Below are positions 10,870-23,980 of a stretch of DNA of 64,000 nt, in pieces. Source of the stretch: Vanessa cardui (Eukaryota; Arthropoda; Insecta; Lepidoptera; Nymphalidae); contig NC_061127.1 of the NCBI RefSeq assembly GCF_905220365.1, positions 3,472,001-3,536,000 of the forward strand, written 5' to 3'. Both the position numbers and the translations under genes were made by a program. Every line of letters starts with the position of its first letter. The stretch's first letter is position 1. Under the pieces are notes generated by a model. The model made no database searches. It was not told the DNA's origin and saw only the letters and a program-made list of their open reading frames with translations.

Positions 10870-11010
10870 TGTAGACCGGAAAAATTCACTAGTTTTCTAT
10901 GTTGTCTTGTCTCTAGTTATTCGTGGTACCGTCGTTACAAGATAACACAAATACTTTAGCTACTTATATTAGGATCAAATATGTATGTATGAGATATTTA
11001 TTATTATATG
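10870..11010 (+). repeat. SINE-like repeat (family H), decayed copy
   Basis: Shares TCTATGTTGTCTTG, GTGGTACCGTCGTTAC and ACTTTAGCTACTTA.ATTAGGATCA blocks with the better copy at 34,861-35,063. The tRNA-like head is unrecognisable here. Confidence 0.55.
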
Positions 11011-12340
11011 ATTATATTAATATTTGCAAATTCTTTATAACAATATACATATGATTCGTCTGAGTTTTAATCTGTGCTCGAAATTCAGTTACGAGTATCA
11101 TTAAAGTCAGTTAAAAGCTTCTAAATTTGAATAAATTAAGATGAACCGAAATATAATAAAATGAGTCGACGCGTGATTGTATTGTTATTTTTTTGCGATT
11201 TTTTTTTTAACCACGTGCATGCTCGTAACGACTCTGACCTTCCAGTGTTGATTAAAGTCGCTACAGAAACACGATTTAATGATAGTATAATATGTATTTG
11301 CAAGATTATTATAATATGTTTTAATTAATATTTATTATTAATAATAAAAAAATATTTTAATGGTCATGACATTAATGATTGTAGAGTCTGTAGGTAAGTT
11401 TCGAATATAGGTTTAATTATTTAAGCAACATTATCTATTAATATACTAATAAAATTGTTACATTTAAAAAGATTAACTGGGCGAATTTTAATTGTTTTAC
11501 ATAATATTTAAATGTTAATTGGTTTCTGTAAAGTATTAATAGTTTATACTGTTTTTATTGTATATTTAAAACAAGATGGTGCCCGTCTATTGGTGTGACT
11601 CTCAAAGGTATATTAAAAAATATACAAACATACATACGTAGTAGGATCGCAGTTCCCGAATGGATGTTGTTCTTAGCCGTGTTCAAAAAGTTATGAACTT
11701 AAAGTTGAAATGACGTTCGAATTTCATAAACATATAATGTAATATTACCCGTAAAAGTTATATATATATAACTTACCTTATGTATAACAAAGTATCAAAC
11801 AGAAGGTGGAAAAGTGACTTGTAGTTACTATAACAATTATAATTATAATATCACACTTGCTTGTATACAGTATTACACATTGAGCCGTCGGGGATTAAGC
11901 CATACAGTTTTATGGAGTTGTTAACACACGACAGAGCTATATAAAGTTGGCAGTGCTCCTTGGACGCTGGACTCGTTTAGAAGTAAAGTGTTTTGGAATG
12001 AGGAGGACATTAATATACAATAACACTATGCAACATAAAAAAAAATCACTGATATCCCGAATGGTGATTAGTATTAAGTATGCATAATAAACAAAAGAAA
12101 ATAAATATATATTTAGATATCACGTCCCAAAACAAAAATAATGGTAATTTTCGTAATATATGATCATAATCTTACTTTACATAAGTTGAGGCTGGTTCTA
12201 AAAGTATATAATTGATGTGTACAATAGTCATCAAAACATTGATGTTATTTACAAATCTACAAAATGCCGCACATTCTCTTGACACTCCAGTACCGATAAG
12301 ACTTTCTAGTTCTTCATGATATTAGAGTTAGCTATTTGAG
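11011..12340. other. intergenic; no gene seen
   Basis: Very AT-rich, with no open frame over 60 codons and no recognised repeat apart from short (TA)n runs, for example near 11760. Confidence 0.5.
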
Positions 12341-13035
12341 GTAGAGGTAATTATTGATGAAAAAAATACAGAACCACATTTGATAATTCAATCAGAATTA
12401 AATGACCTTGTTAGAGATTTAAATTTACTGAACAAAAATCTAAAATAGTAGAATCTATTGCAAACTGGAGTCAACATTACAACTTATCAAAAACGTCATA
12501 TTGCTTTAGGTACCTTTTAATTAAAAAAAAAAAGTGGATTAGTGTTCTGCAAAAATATTCGTGGATTAATGTTGGCATTAGGTCACAAGCACATTTTACT
12601 GGCAAGACAAGGCTGGCAAGGCTGTTTTACTCCAAATCGGTATAATACTTCCAACTTTGCCGGTAGCTTAATTTCCTAGGTCAAGTGAGGCAAAAATTAA
12701 AATATATTTTCATCGGTCCTGACATAAGAAAATTGGTCAATAATCCTGCTTTTTATATAACCTCAAACCGATTGGAAAAACGTTTGGTTGGCATTTGTCG
12801 ACGTCACAATTTTTTTTCTAGAAAATCACAAATCACCGGATATTCATAAAAAAATTAATCGGATGCTGGAATATGTCAGTAAAAATCTGCAGTATGTCAT
12901 TAAAAATCTTTTTTTACACTCCCATTTAAGTTTTTTTTCCTGAAAACATGGGTTCCGTAAGTGATGAACAGGGTGAAAGATTTCATGAAGACATTGCAGA
13001 ATACGAGAAGCGTTGCCAGGGGAGCCAGTCATGGT
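12341..13035 (+). pseudogene. decayed copy of a conserved protein of unknown function (TE-associated type)
   Basis: Peptide blocks lie in consistent order on the plus strand in shifting frames: EPHLIIQSELNDLVRDLNL (about 12375), GVNITTYQKRHIALGTF (about 12470), SGLVFCKNIRGLMLALG (about 12535), IFIGPDIRKLVNN then LEKRLVGICRRH (about 12700-12810), and ENMGSVSDEQGERFHEDI (about 12940-13000). I recognise this series (SELNDLVRDL ... SDEHGERFHQDI) as a large arthropod family of uncharacterised, intronless, repeat-like proteins. Here at least four frameshifts, stops, and loss of the middle of the protein show it is dead. No terminal repeats were found around it. Confidence is high that it derives from one such ORF, low for what that protein did. 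Confidence 0.75.
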
Positions 13036-13084
13036 TGTAGACTTCTTATAGAGCCTCCAGAGGGAAATTCACTATAAGAGAAAA

Positions 13085-14038
13085 GCTAGTCGTTCGAAAA
13101 AAAAAAAGGTTTTTTAATGTAGAAAAACACTTTATTTCACATTTGTCACTAATTATGGAGATAATTTTGGTGAAATCAATAAATGCGTTTCACTATTAAA
13201 CTAGATGTAATAGAACAATTTTGTTTCGATGTTTGACTTAGTTTTAAGGTGGCAAAACATAATTACATAGTGTGAACCCAGTTAAATAAAAACATATATA
13301 TATTGTTGCATAGTGTAATCTTCGCCGCACCCTGTTCAAATCTCTGCTTCTATCGCGTTACGTTGTAAATTGGTCACTTTTATTATGGTATCATTACATA
13401 CAGTAGTTTTTATAAATAATATAAGAAGGTATACTTTAGGTAGGACCAGAATCGTTCAGGAATCATAAAAACTCAACTGTTATTGTTAGTAGGTATAATC
13501 GTTATGTTCCATCACTCTGCTCGAAATGATTATATCTAATCAATATTTATATGGATGATGATGAAATTCTTTAAATTTACATATACATATATTTTTATTT
13601 CTTACCCGATTCTAATAAAATAAACACGACTCCTATTTTTCTGCAGTACATCAGTGACAACAGTATTTTAATTGATTTAGCCCTTTCTGAGATTAGCGGT
13701 AAAAAACGCATATATAAACAGGTAAAAAGCAGAAATACATTGTTAAGTAATCCATTGCGTTAGTACTAACTCCTGATAATATTTTTTCTCAAATATCAAT
13801 TCCAATTTTATTACATGTATAGAAAAAAATAGGTATCGTGACATGTATACGAAGTAAAAAAAAATAGTGGATATTCCTCAAGAGTTCTTAAAAGCACATA
13901 TAGTATGGCCTGAAAATTTTATCGAGTATCGCTACATTGACATAATATCCGGTTGTAATGCAAAATAACATAAGTAATAGAGAATGCTTACAACAACTCT
14001 AGGATTGAGACTTTCCGAATAGTCTAAGGTTTGATGAG
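13085..14038. other. intergenic; no gene seen
   Basis: AT-rich with A-runs (for example near 13098). No recognised repeat or coding signal. Confidence 0.5.
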
Positions 14039-14347
14039 ATGGGTAATCCTGTTTATAAGTTTAATCTCCTAATATATGACGGAGAAGCAAGTGCGAGCTC
14101 GTTTTTAAAAAAACATGACGTCAGCATTGCTGACATAACGAGTGTCAGGGTTTCGATCTCTATCCATCCTCGGGGGTATGAAATTAAGTTCAGGAAATAT
14201 TTTTCTCTGATTTATTCCAATCTGAGGAAGTCTGATCTCTCCGACGACTCGAACGTACCTGTCAATATCGGTGGGCGCTCGGCCTTTTATAACAAAAGTG
14301 AGTGGCTAGACTATTCACTCAATATAACACCTTTTTATGGACGTTAA
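14039..14347 (+). CDS. hypothetical 102-codon ORF
   Basis: True ATG start and TAA stop. The encoded peptide has mixed composition with no signal peptide, transmembrane segment or domain I recognise. Base composition is less AT-biased than the flanks, which is the only hint that it was once coding. No splice sites or neighbouring exons support it. It could be a fragment of an unrecognised transposable element or chance. Confidence 0.2.
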   Translation: MGNPVYKFNLLIYDGEASASSFLKKHDVSIADITSVRVSISIHPRGYEIKFRKYFSLIYSNLRKSDLSDDSNVPVNIGGRSAFYNKSEWLDYSLNITPFYGR

Positions 14348-17300
14348 AATATTTCAGACTAATTTAACATATTAGAATTCACTAAATATTATTACCGAAT
14401 TAGTTTTAACTAAAAGAAATAATTCCTGGACACGTGTTTTTCTTAAATTGGTTGGTTTGGCTTGGTTTCGCCCCGACATGTATATTTTTTCATGTGTATC
14501 TTTATGATAAACTAAGGAATATATGATTCACATAGTTTGTGTAACTTTAGGAAATCATGGTCGAGGACACCGAACGTGAGACTTTAGATGATAAAACTGC
14601 ATCTTCTACAGCAAGGACCTTGGTATCACTTAAAGACCTTCGGCCAAAAAAAACATAGTACGGCATCTCAGATGACATGCCTTTGTGACTACTTAACGTC
14701 ACTCACCATTAACTAATCTGCTAGTCTTGAAGACAATTCTAACAACAACAATATACAACGACGTATAAATACGTCCTAAAGATTGAGATATATAGTGAAT
14801 AACCATTTGCCGAAAAATACTTATTTTCCTCTTTTTATGTTAAGATATATATATTATGATTAGAACTTATTCCACAAACAGTCAGTAATGAATTGGTGTA
14901 GCACAATTAAATTCGATACAGGCAAGCGTGTTCGCGTTACATCCTCTGCTGATCAAAACATGAAGGGGCGTTGCTTTCCTAAATTTAATCCTTCAATTTT
15001 CACAAGTTTCTTGCTCTAGAATTTTGTTGAAATTGCAAAGTGATAGTGCAGTTGTAAGTGCAGTTAATTCGTTTTACAATTACAAAAAAAATTAAATTTA
15101 ATTAAAATATGACACAACAACATTTTTTTTACTTGTTGAATGGTCCTCCAAAATCGGTCTTGCAGAAAACTTTACCAGCAAATAATAAAACTTACTCTCG
15201 GGACAAGAACGTATATGTACTTATATACGTCGTTGACGAATACTAGTTCTATACTATGTGTGACATTGATAACATATTCGTTCTAAACTATAGTTATTGC
15301 GAGTTCATCGCCCTTTTGGATTATATACACACAGGGACATGCGGGGAAACTTCGATGAATCTCTGGGGATTACCAATACATAAGTGGTCGGTGTAAAATC
15401 ACGATTAAATACTCTATGTTTATATTTAAACTGCTATCTGTCCGCTCCGACTTCGTACGACTGAAATAATAATTTTAATATTTAATATTTTTGGACCCTA
15501 TATCCTAGATCCATCGCCCAATACTTCAAATAAATTTAAAAAAAATTATACTCATATCGAGATTAGTTTGCTATCATATGCACATTTGAAAATTATCTTT
15601 TGACGTACCACTATAATGAAATTTGATTTTCCCGCTCAATTTTTTTTCCGTAATAGTGAAAAGGTAGCGAAATGAACAACACAACACAACAACAACATTT
15701 TTGCAGACTTGATATTAAAAAAATAAGCAATTCTTTCATTGCTCATATATTCTACTTGAATATTTAGAATGTCATATTATTGGGCTTTAGACAACTGCGA
15801 CATTTTAGATTATTGGAATTTGATATTATTGTATTAATAACAAAAAAAAAAATCGGTTGACGTCATATTGTCCGTTAGTAAATAAAATGACACGAGTATG
15901 AAACTCGTTTACAAACGTGCCAGAACGATTTATTAAGCGCTTCTTAATATCATTGCATATATTTGTTGATCCGGCTATAAAAGTAAATAAATATCTAATG
16001 TTGGTCTGTATCATATTTTGAAAATCGAACTAAAAACTTTTTTTTAATGTATCAATATACTTTTTAAACATTGTGAAATGGACAGTAACTTAAGTCATAT
16101 ATGGATACTATAATTCGTACAGGGTCATAACATCTCAAATTCTTATTATAGATTAAGTTTTTTTTAATGCTGTTTACAGACGAAGGCCTACTTACAGTCA
16201 GCCCAGCCAGGCCTACTTGCACGACTTCCTCGAGACCCGTATAATATTAAAAAAAAAAAAAACACAATTTATCTTTTTTATTTTTACATATAATATGTAT
16301 TTTAGTTTTGTATTATAGTTAGCTTTCTTTGGCAAACATCGCTCAGAAGAAAAAGCAATCGCTTTCAAGTTCCGTTTATGTCTGAATCCTGTATACTGTG
16401 CTATGGTGAAATCTTGTTTTGTAAAATAAATTTAATAAATAAAAAGAGAATACAATTAATTTTCATAATATCTATAGATGAGATTTGGAACGTAATCGAA
16501 TCTCACTTGTATTCTTCAAATAAAACCTCTATAGATGTGTTATCAGCCTCCTCATTTTTAATTCCAAGCAAAAACACAATATCTAAATCAGACAACAAAA
16601 ATAAAATTACAGTACGTTTATATGAATTTTAATTCTAAGTGTATAATGAATACAGTATTGCAAAATTTTTGAATTTACTACCTTCAGGTTTATTCCGAAG
16701 GGACGTACCTATCTATACCCTTATTCACGAAATCCAAAATGACCGAAATATGTCGAAAGCCGCATGGCTTCTTTACGTGCTTTCAGGGACAAGTAATGTT
16801 TACATTCTGCAAACTATTTCAATGAGGAGCAACCAGCAGTAGTTGAAGACCCAATTATAGTTTATTTTATATTTATTTTTTAGTCCCAATCAATGTTTGA
16901 ACCCTCGGGTTCTGCAGCGTATCGGACAAAATGAAACGTTAACAGACTATAGAGTTTGTAAATATTAATAGATTTTAATGTATTATGCAACATCTTCAAA
17001 TGAGACAATATTTAGAATATAAGATTACTTGTGACATAATTTCTATAGTCTACTTGCTTTAATATATTGCAGGTGTTAAGCTTGTATAAATAAATAATTC
17101 CACAACTCCGCCTTTTATTTTTAATAGTCTCATATTTTACAAAAACAAACTTATCAGATCACAACCGCAGGCAGTGTGTAGTCAAGAATTACAAATTCCA
17201 GGCAACTTTAAATTGAGTCTAGTGACCTTTCTATAAAGTGGGCGGGGCCGCCGTTGACGTCAATACATATACATTAATTTTAATTTCCATAAAATAAATA

Positions 17301-18069
17301 TTTTATTTTAGATTATGTAACTGGGTAGACAAGTATTTTTATTATTCGTATTCGTCCCGATCACAATAAATAATCTTTTTATTTATAAACAAACACCAGA
17401 TTGTTTACAAAATTTGTCTTTAGGTAAATATGTTTCGTGACTTAAAATTGAACGTTATTTAATCCTTGCAGAGGATCACCGATACACACAAGAATCTGTC
17501 GCTCCCTATGCGAAACACGCTTTCAACTTATCCTGGGCAGTGTTCTGGTACGAGCAATGACCCACCGTCGTTGCTTCAAGCCTGATCCTCTCGGGGTAAT
17601 GTCGAAAACAATCATGAACATACTCATATAAGTAGAGAGGAGACTTGTTCGTCTCACAGATTGAGAGGCCGGTCGGGGAAATTACTCCACCAAAATGTCC
17701 ACAGATGAAAAGTGTGCTAGTACAGTAACAACCTCTTAGGATTTCATGCAATATCCCTAGGAAGAAAGATTATCCGCTGTGAACTTTGAATCCCGCTGGG
17801 GCGGGTGCACGACTGTAAGTGTGGCCAAAATGAGTTCGTAGAGGACCAGCGATTATAAGACATAACCTCAGGATGTAACTAACGGAACATTTGTATAAAT
17901 AAATAGCTCAAACCACTTGAGCTAATGTGTTGCGGTTGTCTTATCGTTGGTTTTAAGTTAATGTCTTGCAACGAAGATTTATAAAAATCTTTATTTTCAT
18001 TTTTTTATCACACCATAAATTCAAAATTTTTACAGGGGAAGCGTGTATACGATGTTTATAATTATATTA
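14348..18069. other. intergenic; no supportable gene
   Basis: AT-rich. Two short same-frame ORFs (16378-16632 and 16639-16842) are separated by two in-frame stops and have no recognisable domain. A somewhat GC-richer block at 17460-17830 has an open minus-strand frame (17506-17769) without an ATG; it may be an old repeat. A poly-A-like run lies at about 16249-16262. Confidence 0.4.
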
Positions 18070-18366
18070 TACTAGCGACCCGGCCGGGCTACGCACGGAA
18101 GCAATGCTGATATACTATTTAGTATATTTATACTACTGAGTTTGTGTATTTACGACATCACATTAGAAACTTTTAAAATTATCAGTGTTCAACTACTATA
18201 TTGTCCATGTATTATATATAAAGGTTTTTATATCCTCTCGAATCATTCTATTCTTCTTCTTTTCTTTCTCCATCTATTAAAAAAACCGCATCAATCCGCT
18301 GTGTATTTTTATAGATTTAAACATACATACAACGGTAAGCAACTTTGTTTTATACAATGTAAAGAA
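18070..18366 (+). repeat. dispersed repeat C, copy 2
   Basis: The most complete forward copy: starts actagcgacccggccgggct, passes through a TTTACGACATCACATTAGAA block and ends GCAACTTTGTTTTATACAAT. No functional ORF. Confidence 0.75.
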
Positions 18367-18470
18367 GATAAAGATAAATGAGTATGATAAAAATCTTACA
18401 GAAGATTTGAATCAACCGATTTTAATATCAAGAAAACTGTATTGAATTCTCTATATTAAACTCTCTATAT

Positions 18471-18714
18471 TACAAAGGTTTATTGGTGATTCGACGTATA
18501 TCCGTTAGGAGGTGATAGGAGATGAAAATATACTTTTTTTTAAATAAATTTTTGAAGTTGCATTTTTGACAAATTTTGAAAAAAGCTAAAAAACGCGATA
18601 ACTCAAAAATGGTTAATTTTTGCATCATGCATATGGGGGTTAAAATTATTGCAAATAGTCAATAAACCCCTATCACCTCCTAACGGATATGCGTCAAATT
18701 GCCAATAACCCTGT
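18471..18714. mobile_element. MITE-like element with 39-bp inverted repeats
   Basis: The left arm (18480-18518) and right arm (18670-18708, reversed) agree at 35 of 39 positions. Both run TTATTGG through GACG(T/C)ATATCCGTTAGG to AGGTGATAG. The outermost bases TACAAAGG and CCCTGTA are near-complementary and may be the true ends. The interior is AT-rich, about 150 bp, with no ORF. Confidence 0.75.
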
Positions 18715-18718
18715 ATAA

Positions 18719-19601
18719 TTAATAATGTATGAGATTGCACATATATCTAAAGTTTAAGCCGAGGCATTATTTACAATTAAACAAACAGCAAAGTTCATAA
18801 ACACTTTATCCTTCTCACGTACGTCATAGTAGGATAAAAACAAGTCCTTAGATAAATTTGTAAAGAAATTATATGTTTTATTAAAATATATCCAAGTAAA
18901 GTAACATATTTGTATCATACATTTGCATTGGAAATACATGATGCTTGATTAATATCGTTTACCCATAAAAGGTTTACAATTAACTCCATAGCTCAGATTA
19001 CGTAATGCCTGCCTGCTTATGTGAACTCAGATATGTCAAGGATCGATAATATGTAAACAAATGCATGTGATATTTAAAATATACTTGAACATAACACCTA
19101 TGATTAAAGAATTATGGTGTTATTTCTCTGTGGTGCGCAGGCGCACGTGTTATGGTCGCCGCACGTGTTAAAAGGACAAAGTGCTAAAATTGTCTAAGTT
19201 AACTATAAATATTAACTATATTATATACCTATGTACATCTTTAATTTGTTTTAATGGTAGCAATCCATCAATAACTAGACTAAAATCTCTGTAATAGAAA
19301 TGTTTGTATTTTGATACACAAAAATAAAAAAAAATGAAATTAACATTTGTAAGAATGTCATATAAATATGTTTTCGCAATAGAAAATTTAACTTATTTTA
19401 GATTTAAAAATAAGCAGGAACATATAGAATAAGAGAAATATTTAAAAAATTTGTTAGTACATTTGGCTTATAAGCCGTGTAATTTTATTTTTTTTGTAAT
19501 TATTTCCTTATTTGTAACATTACATAGTTTTAATAGGGTTCTTCCAATAACGTGATACTTTTGTAATAATATGTTATTGGAAATATGGTCAACATTTAAT
19601 C
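18719..19601. other. intergenic; no gene seen
   Basis: AT-rich; no recognised repeat or coding signal. Confidence 0.5.
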
Positions 19602-19904
19602 CGAGCCGAGATGGCCCAGTGGTTAGAACGCGTGTAACTTAACGGATGATTTCGGGTTTTAAACCCAGGCAAGCACCCCGATAAATATGTGCTTAATTTG
19701 TGTTTATAATTCATCTCGTGCTCGGCGGTAAAGAAAAACATCGTGAGGAAACCTGCATGTGTCTAATTTCATCAAAATTCTGCCACATGTGCATTCCACC
19801 AACCCGCATTGGAACAGCGTGGTGGAATATGTTCCAAACCTTCTCCTTAATGGGAGAGGAGGCCTTAGGCCAGCAGTGGGAAATTCCCAGGCTATTACTT
19901 TTAA
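19602..19904 (+). repeat. tRNA-derived SINE (family B), copy 4
   Basis: Forward copy: A-box-like TGGCCCAGTGG at about 19612-19622, a decayed B box (GGTTTTAAACCC), then the full body to CAGGCTATTACTTTT. Short overlapping open frames inside are translations of the SINE, not genes. The target duplication is unclear (tttaatc on both sides). Confidence 0.8.
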
Positions 19905-20408
19905 TCACACCCATAAAAAATTCAAAAACTCGTGTATCTTAAACTTATCTAATTCAATAAAATGTTTTTAATGATTCCACTTCTTTTAAAGCTTAGTTTT
20001 AAGTCGAGTTTGTAACGAAGTTTCAAATTCATTTTAATTTATTTGATGAAGACAAAATGTATGTATTTTATCTGTGTATGTAATTATTTATTAACCTTTG
20101 TTAATTTTTCTTTTCCCCCATTAAAATATTGACTCCAAAACATATTTTATAAGACTTTAGAATCTGCCTTTTTGGGGTTGCAATCTATTTTAACAAACTC
20201 CACTTTAAGTCTCGTTGGAGATGGCATTTTGCTGGGTTCTTGAGACTTTTATGTTAAGAGAAGATATCAAATTATTCGATTACCGTATTTATTTTGACAG
20301 AGATTTATTTTAAAATAATTTATCAAAGAAATAATCTCTATCTACACTACTGATGCTACGTCTCACTATCTATCTATCGATGTTATACATATTATGATTG
20401 TACCTCTT
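19905..20408. other. intergenic; no gene seen
   Basis: AT-rich, nothing recognised. Confidence 0.5.
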
Positions 20409-20419
20409 TTTCTTATAAT

Positions 20420-20728
20420 AAACGTAAAGTAAAGTAACAGCCTGTAAATTTCCCACTGCTGGGATAAGGCCTCCTCTTCCTTTAAGGAGAGGGTTTGGAA
20501 CATATTCCACCACGCTGTTCCAGTGCGGGTTGGTGAAATGCACATGTGGCAGAATTTCGATGAAATTAGACACATGCAAGTTTCTTCACGATGTTTTCCT
20601 TCACCGCCGAGCTCTAGATGAATTGTAAACACAAATTAAGCACATATATACAGTGGTGCTTGCCTGGGTTTGAACCCGCAATCATCGGTTAAGACGCACG
20701 CGTTCTAACTACTGGGCCATCTCAGCTC
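20420..20728 (-). repeat. tRNA-derived SINE (family B), copy 5
   Basis: Reverse, nearly full-length copy bounded by perfect 11-bp direct repeats tttcttataat (20409-20419 and 20729-20739). The 3' end is AGTAAAGTAA-type simple repeat rather than CAA, as also at 21,471 and 24,703. Confidence 0.85.
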
Positions 20729-20739
20729 TTTCTTATAAT

Positions 20740-21457
20740 GTGTCTGGATGGTACAACTCCAACTCAACTTACCACTCCAAACAATACTTTCTGTACATTG
20801 GTGACATTAAATATTAACATTTTTTCCCGTAAACTACAAGTAACTTCTTGAATTACTTAAATCGATGGTGCTATAGATGCAAACAGCATGCTTAAGTAAG
20901 GTAGGTCGGACACGTGCGCTGTATCATGATAATGATAATGACTCCCCTCCCTTTAATGATTACGGTGTGAACACTCACGCAATTATAACGGAGGAAATCC
21001 TGAGCGACAGATATTTCTCGTACAAGGAAACTCGACCTCGGTTTTCCTTAGTACGCTAAAATTTTTGCATCGATTAGCTATTTATAAATGCGAATACATT
21101 TACATTTATATATTAAATTATTTAATAATGAATATAATTGAAAAATAATGAAAAACCCAATTTGTAAACCAACGTCATAAAAACTATTTCATTTTATACA
21201 ATCACGTATACTTTACTGTATTTGTTATATTGTTTTATTTTATAACATACAAGTATCATACAGCAATAGCCCGGAAGTCTCAGTCATGGCTGAATATCGT
21301 TTCTCAAGGAGATCGTCTACTTTTAAAGGGGTGTTCGTAGGTTAGTTCACCAAACTGCTCCACCTTTTCCAAAGCCTCTTTATGGAACGTGAGTAGCCAC
21401 CAAGTGTTGTCCTAGTGACGTTTTCCTTACCGCCAAGTGTTATGTTAATTACGGTCA
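20740..21457. other. intergenic; no gene seen
   Basis: Includes a 60-codon frame (20877-21059) with no recognisable domain. A weak family-B-like scrap may lie at about 21270-21440 (gacgttttccttaccgcc). Confidence 0.4.
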
Positions 21458-21470
21458 CAAACTATACAAA

Positions 21471-21767
21471 AGTAAAGTGAAAGTAACAGCCCGTAGAATT
21501 CCCACTGCTGGGCTAATGGCCTCCTCTCCCATTAAGAAGAGGGCTTGGAATATGTTACACCACGCTGTTCAATGCACATTTGGCAGAATTTCAATGAAAT
21601 TAGACACATGCAGGGTTCCTCACGATGTTTTCCTTCACCGCCGAGAACGAGATGAGTCATAAACACAAATTAAGCACATATATAGGTATATAGTGGTGCT
21701 TGTCTCGGTTTAAACCCGAAATCATCGGTTAAGATGCACGTATTCCAACCACTGGGCCATCTCGGCT
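21471..21767 (-). repeat. tRNA-derived SINE (family B), copy 6
   Basis: Reverse copy flanked by perfect 13-bp direct repeats caaactatacaaa (21458-21470 and 21768-21780). A roughly 20-bp internal deletion removes part of the CCACCAACCCGCATTGG region. Confidence 0.85.
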
Positions 21768-21788
21768 CAAACTATACAAATTAACAAA

Positions 21789-22010
21789 ATCAATATAAAC
21801 TTTATTCAAGTGGGCTGTTACAAGCACTTTTGAATCGACAATTAACAATTAAGTGAAGCTACCACCGGTTCGGAAAGTAGATTCTACCGAGGAGAACCGG
21901 CAAGAAACAGAGTAGTTACTCTTTTTCAACATTTAAAAAATACAAAGTCATGTTAGTTAATACAATTATTTAAATTAATATATCCTGCGTGGAAGTCAAC
22001 ACTAAAAATC
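21789..22010 (-). repeat. dispersed repeat E, copy 1
   Basis: On the minus strand reads AAAGAGTAACTACTCTGTTT, then CTTGCCGGTTCTCCTCGGTA, GAATCTACTTTCCGAACCGG and GAATAAAGTTTATATTGATT. Same block order as 38,778-38,990. A lepidopteran repeat with a TTTGAT-type tail, probably the 3' end of a LINE; class uncertain. Confidence 0.7.
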
Positions 22011-22317
22011 TTTAGAAACCGTGGTCTTTGATTCAGATTGACTTGTTCTTTCCACTGGACAACTTTAGCTTGATAATTACGAGTATAAGTATTTAATGTA
22101 CGCAAGCGAAAAAAATAATCAGGTTAGCACAGGCTAGTATAATTGTTACAAGGTGCTCTAATCGCGATTACGTTCGCGTAATTATTGCATAGATACAATT
22201 TACCAATTACACTCACAAAAACCTGTTTTAGAGCAAAAATGTACTATATACAAATCAAGTTCTTCGCTAAAATAAAAATCTGAAGTAAAAGTCTTACTCT
22301 TGGGTTAAGCGAGAATG

Positions 22318-22533
22318 AGCTCTAATCGTTCCACCACGCAAATCCAATGCGCGACAGTGGATGCACGTGTGGCAAAATTTCATTGAAATTAGACACATCT
22401 AGACTTCCTCACGATGTTTTCCTTTTATGATGAATTATGAACACAAACTGAGCATATGAAAATTTAGTACTGCTTGTCTGAGTTTGAACCCGCAATCACC
22501 CGCGTGCGTTTTAACTACTGAAACTTCTCGGAT
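22318..22533 (-). repeat. tRNA-derived SINE (family B), decayed copy 7
   Basis: Retains TTCCACCACGC, GTGTGGCAAAATTTCA, CACGATGTTTTCC and GTTTGAACCCGCAATCA, with multiple deletions. Old copy. Confidence 0.65.
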
Positions 22534-22747
22534 CTTTAACATGGCATACGTTCTATAAAGCTGGAAATCGTCCCGTAACCAGGAATCCAGTCTCTCCATT
22601 GTAACTTCTAATCAACTTATTTCAAATAATGGTCAAAGAATCTTATATCTGTTATTTCAAATATGTACTATTTATAATTAAAACTCTCAGATAATGTCGT
22701 AATGATCTGGTAATAATACCTACTTAATATTACTAAGCAATTGACTC

Positions 22748-22900
22748 TTTAGCCGATATCGCCCATACAAATTCTAGCTGATGATTTGAAGTTGAAGGCA
22801 TGGCAAGCTCCATTAAATTTTCATGTGCTTAATTAATCTCGTGCTCGGCGACGAATGAAAACATCGTAAGGAATCCTACACGTGTCTAAGGTCAATGATA
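22748..22900 (+). repeat. tRNA-derived SINE (family B), decayed copy 8
   Basis: Forward fragment with TTTCATGTGCTTAATT, CTCGTGCTCGGCG and GAAAACATCGTAAGGAA; head and 3' end eroded. Confidence 0.6.
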
Positions 22901-23980
22901 TTTTGGCTCATGTATATTAACTCAGATTCAAGTTTTTTGTCAGTAAATAACGTAATACATAGTTTACGTGCCACGCATATAAGGGAATAGAGAACGGTGG
23001 AAGAAGGCAAGATAACATAAGAAAGTATCATTTCTTTACCGTCGCGGTATACGGCTTGATATTTGATATCTATAATCTATAAATCTATCTATAAATATTT
23101 AATTGTCCACCCAGTTCATATAAACACATATCTTGAGGAGGTCAAGTTAAATTGGTGATTGATATCGAAAGAAGTAGCGTAGAATCGCAAGTATTAGATA
23201 AATTTCAAATGGTGTATTAAATGATTCACGCCCAACCTAAACTCTATAAATATAGCCAATAATAATCGGTAAATTCATCAGCTTTCTTCTAACTCTGCTG
23301 TCGCTATTTGATTGGTTGAATTTCGCCACGTATTCCATTACCATAAAGATATACAATCCGAAAGCGCGTTGCAATATTAAACTTTGCATAAATAAACTTA
23401 AAGTGGATATTTGTTTGAATACAAAATAAATCTGCTTGGTGTGTATTTCCCCAAGAATCACGCGTCGATATGTGTGCTAACGAAATTGGTACCTACCAAA
23501 ACGTGATATCATAGTAGGTTATTACCAAACAATACTAACAAGCAGCGTGACTTGCGCTGTCCTGGAGGAAAAGTTATGACAAATGGTAATCCATCATTCA
23601 CATTTCATTTTCAATACCATATAGATAATTATTATACAAATATGGCATTGAAAAATAAATGTTAGCATTGATGATAATGAATAGCAGGATACCTGTAACA
23701 AAACATTGTTACCAGATCATGGAGTTGTGATAAAATATTTCTTACAGATTTAAGCTTTTCCTAGGCGATACCAATATTGACGAATTAATCGACAAGAATG
23801 TCAAAAATCTTTATTCAATATACAAGTGTTATACTTGCTTATTGATCGTTAAAAACCAACGGTTCGGAAACAAACACCATACACGTAATTTTTTGTACAT
23901 TTTACAATTTTTCTTTTCATACAATAACACTGATTTCTGATATTTGGAATGTTATCTGCATTATTCTTAATATTAGTAAT
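22901..23980. other. intergenic; no gene seen
   Basis: AT-rich; the open frame at 23237-23461 (minus) has no recognised domain. Confidence 0.5.

Noticed and set aside
16378..16842. two same-frame ORFs that might be one broken gene
   Set aside because: Separated by two in-frame stops, AT-driven composition, no recognisable motif; no evidence that they were ever joined.
17506..17769. minus-strand open frame in a GC-richer block
   Set aside because: No ATG, no domain; more likely an old unrecognised repeat.
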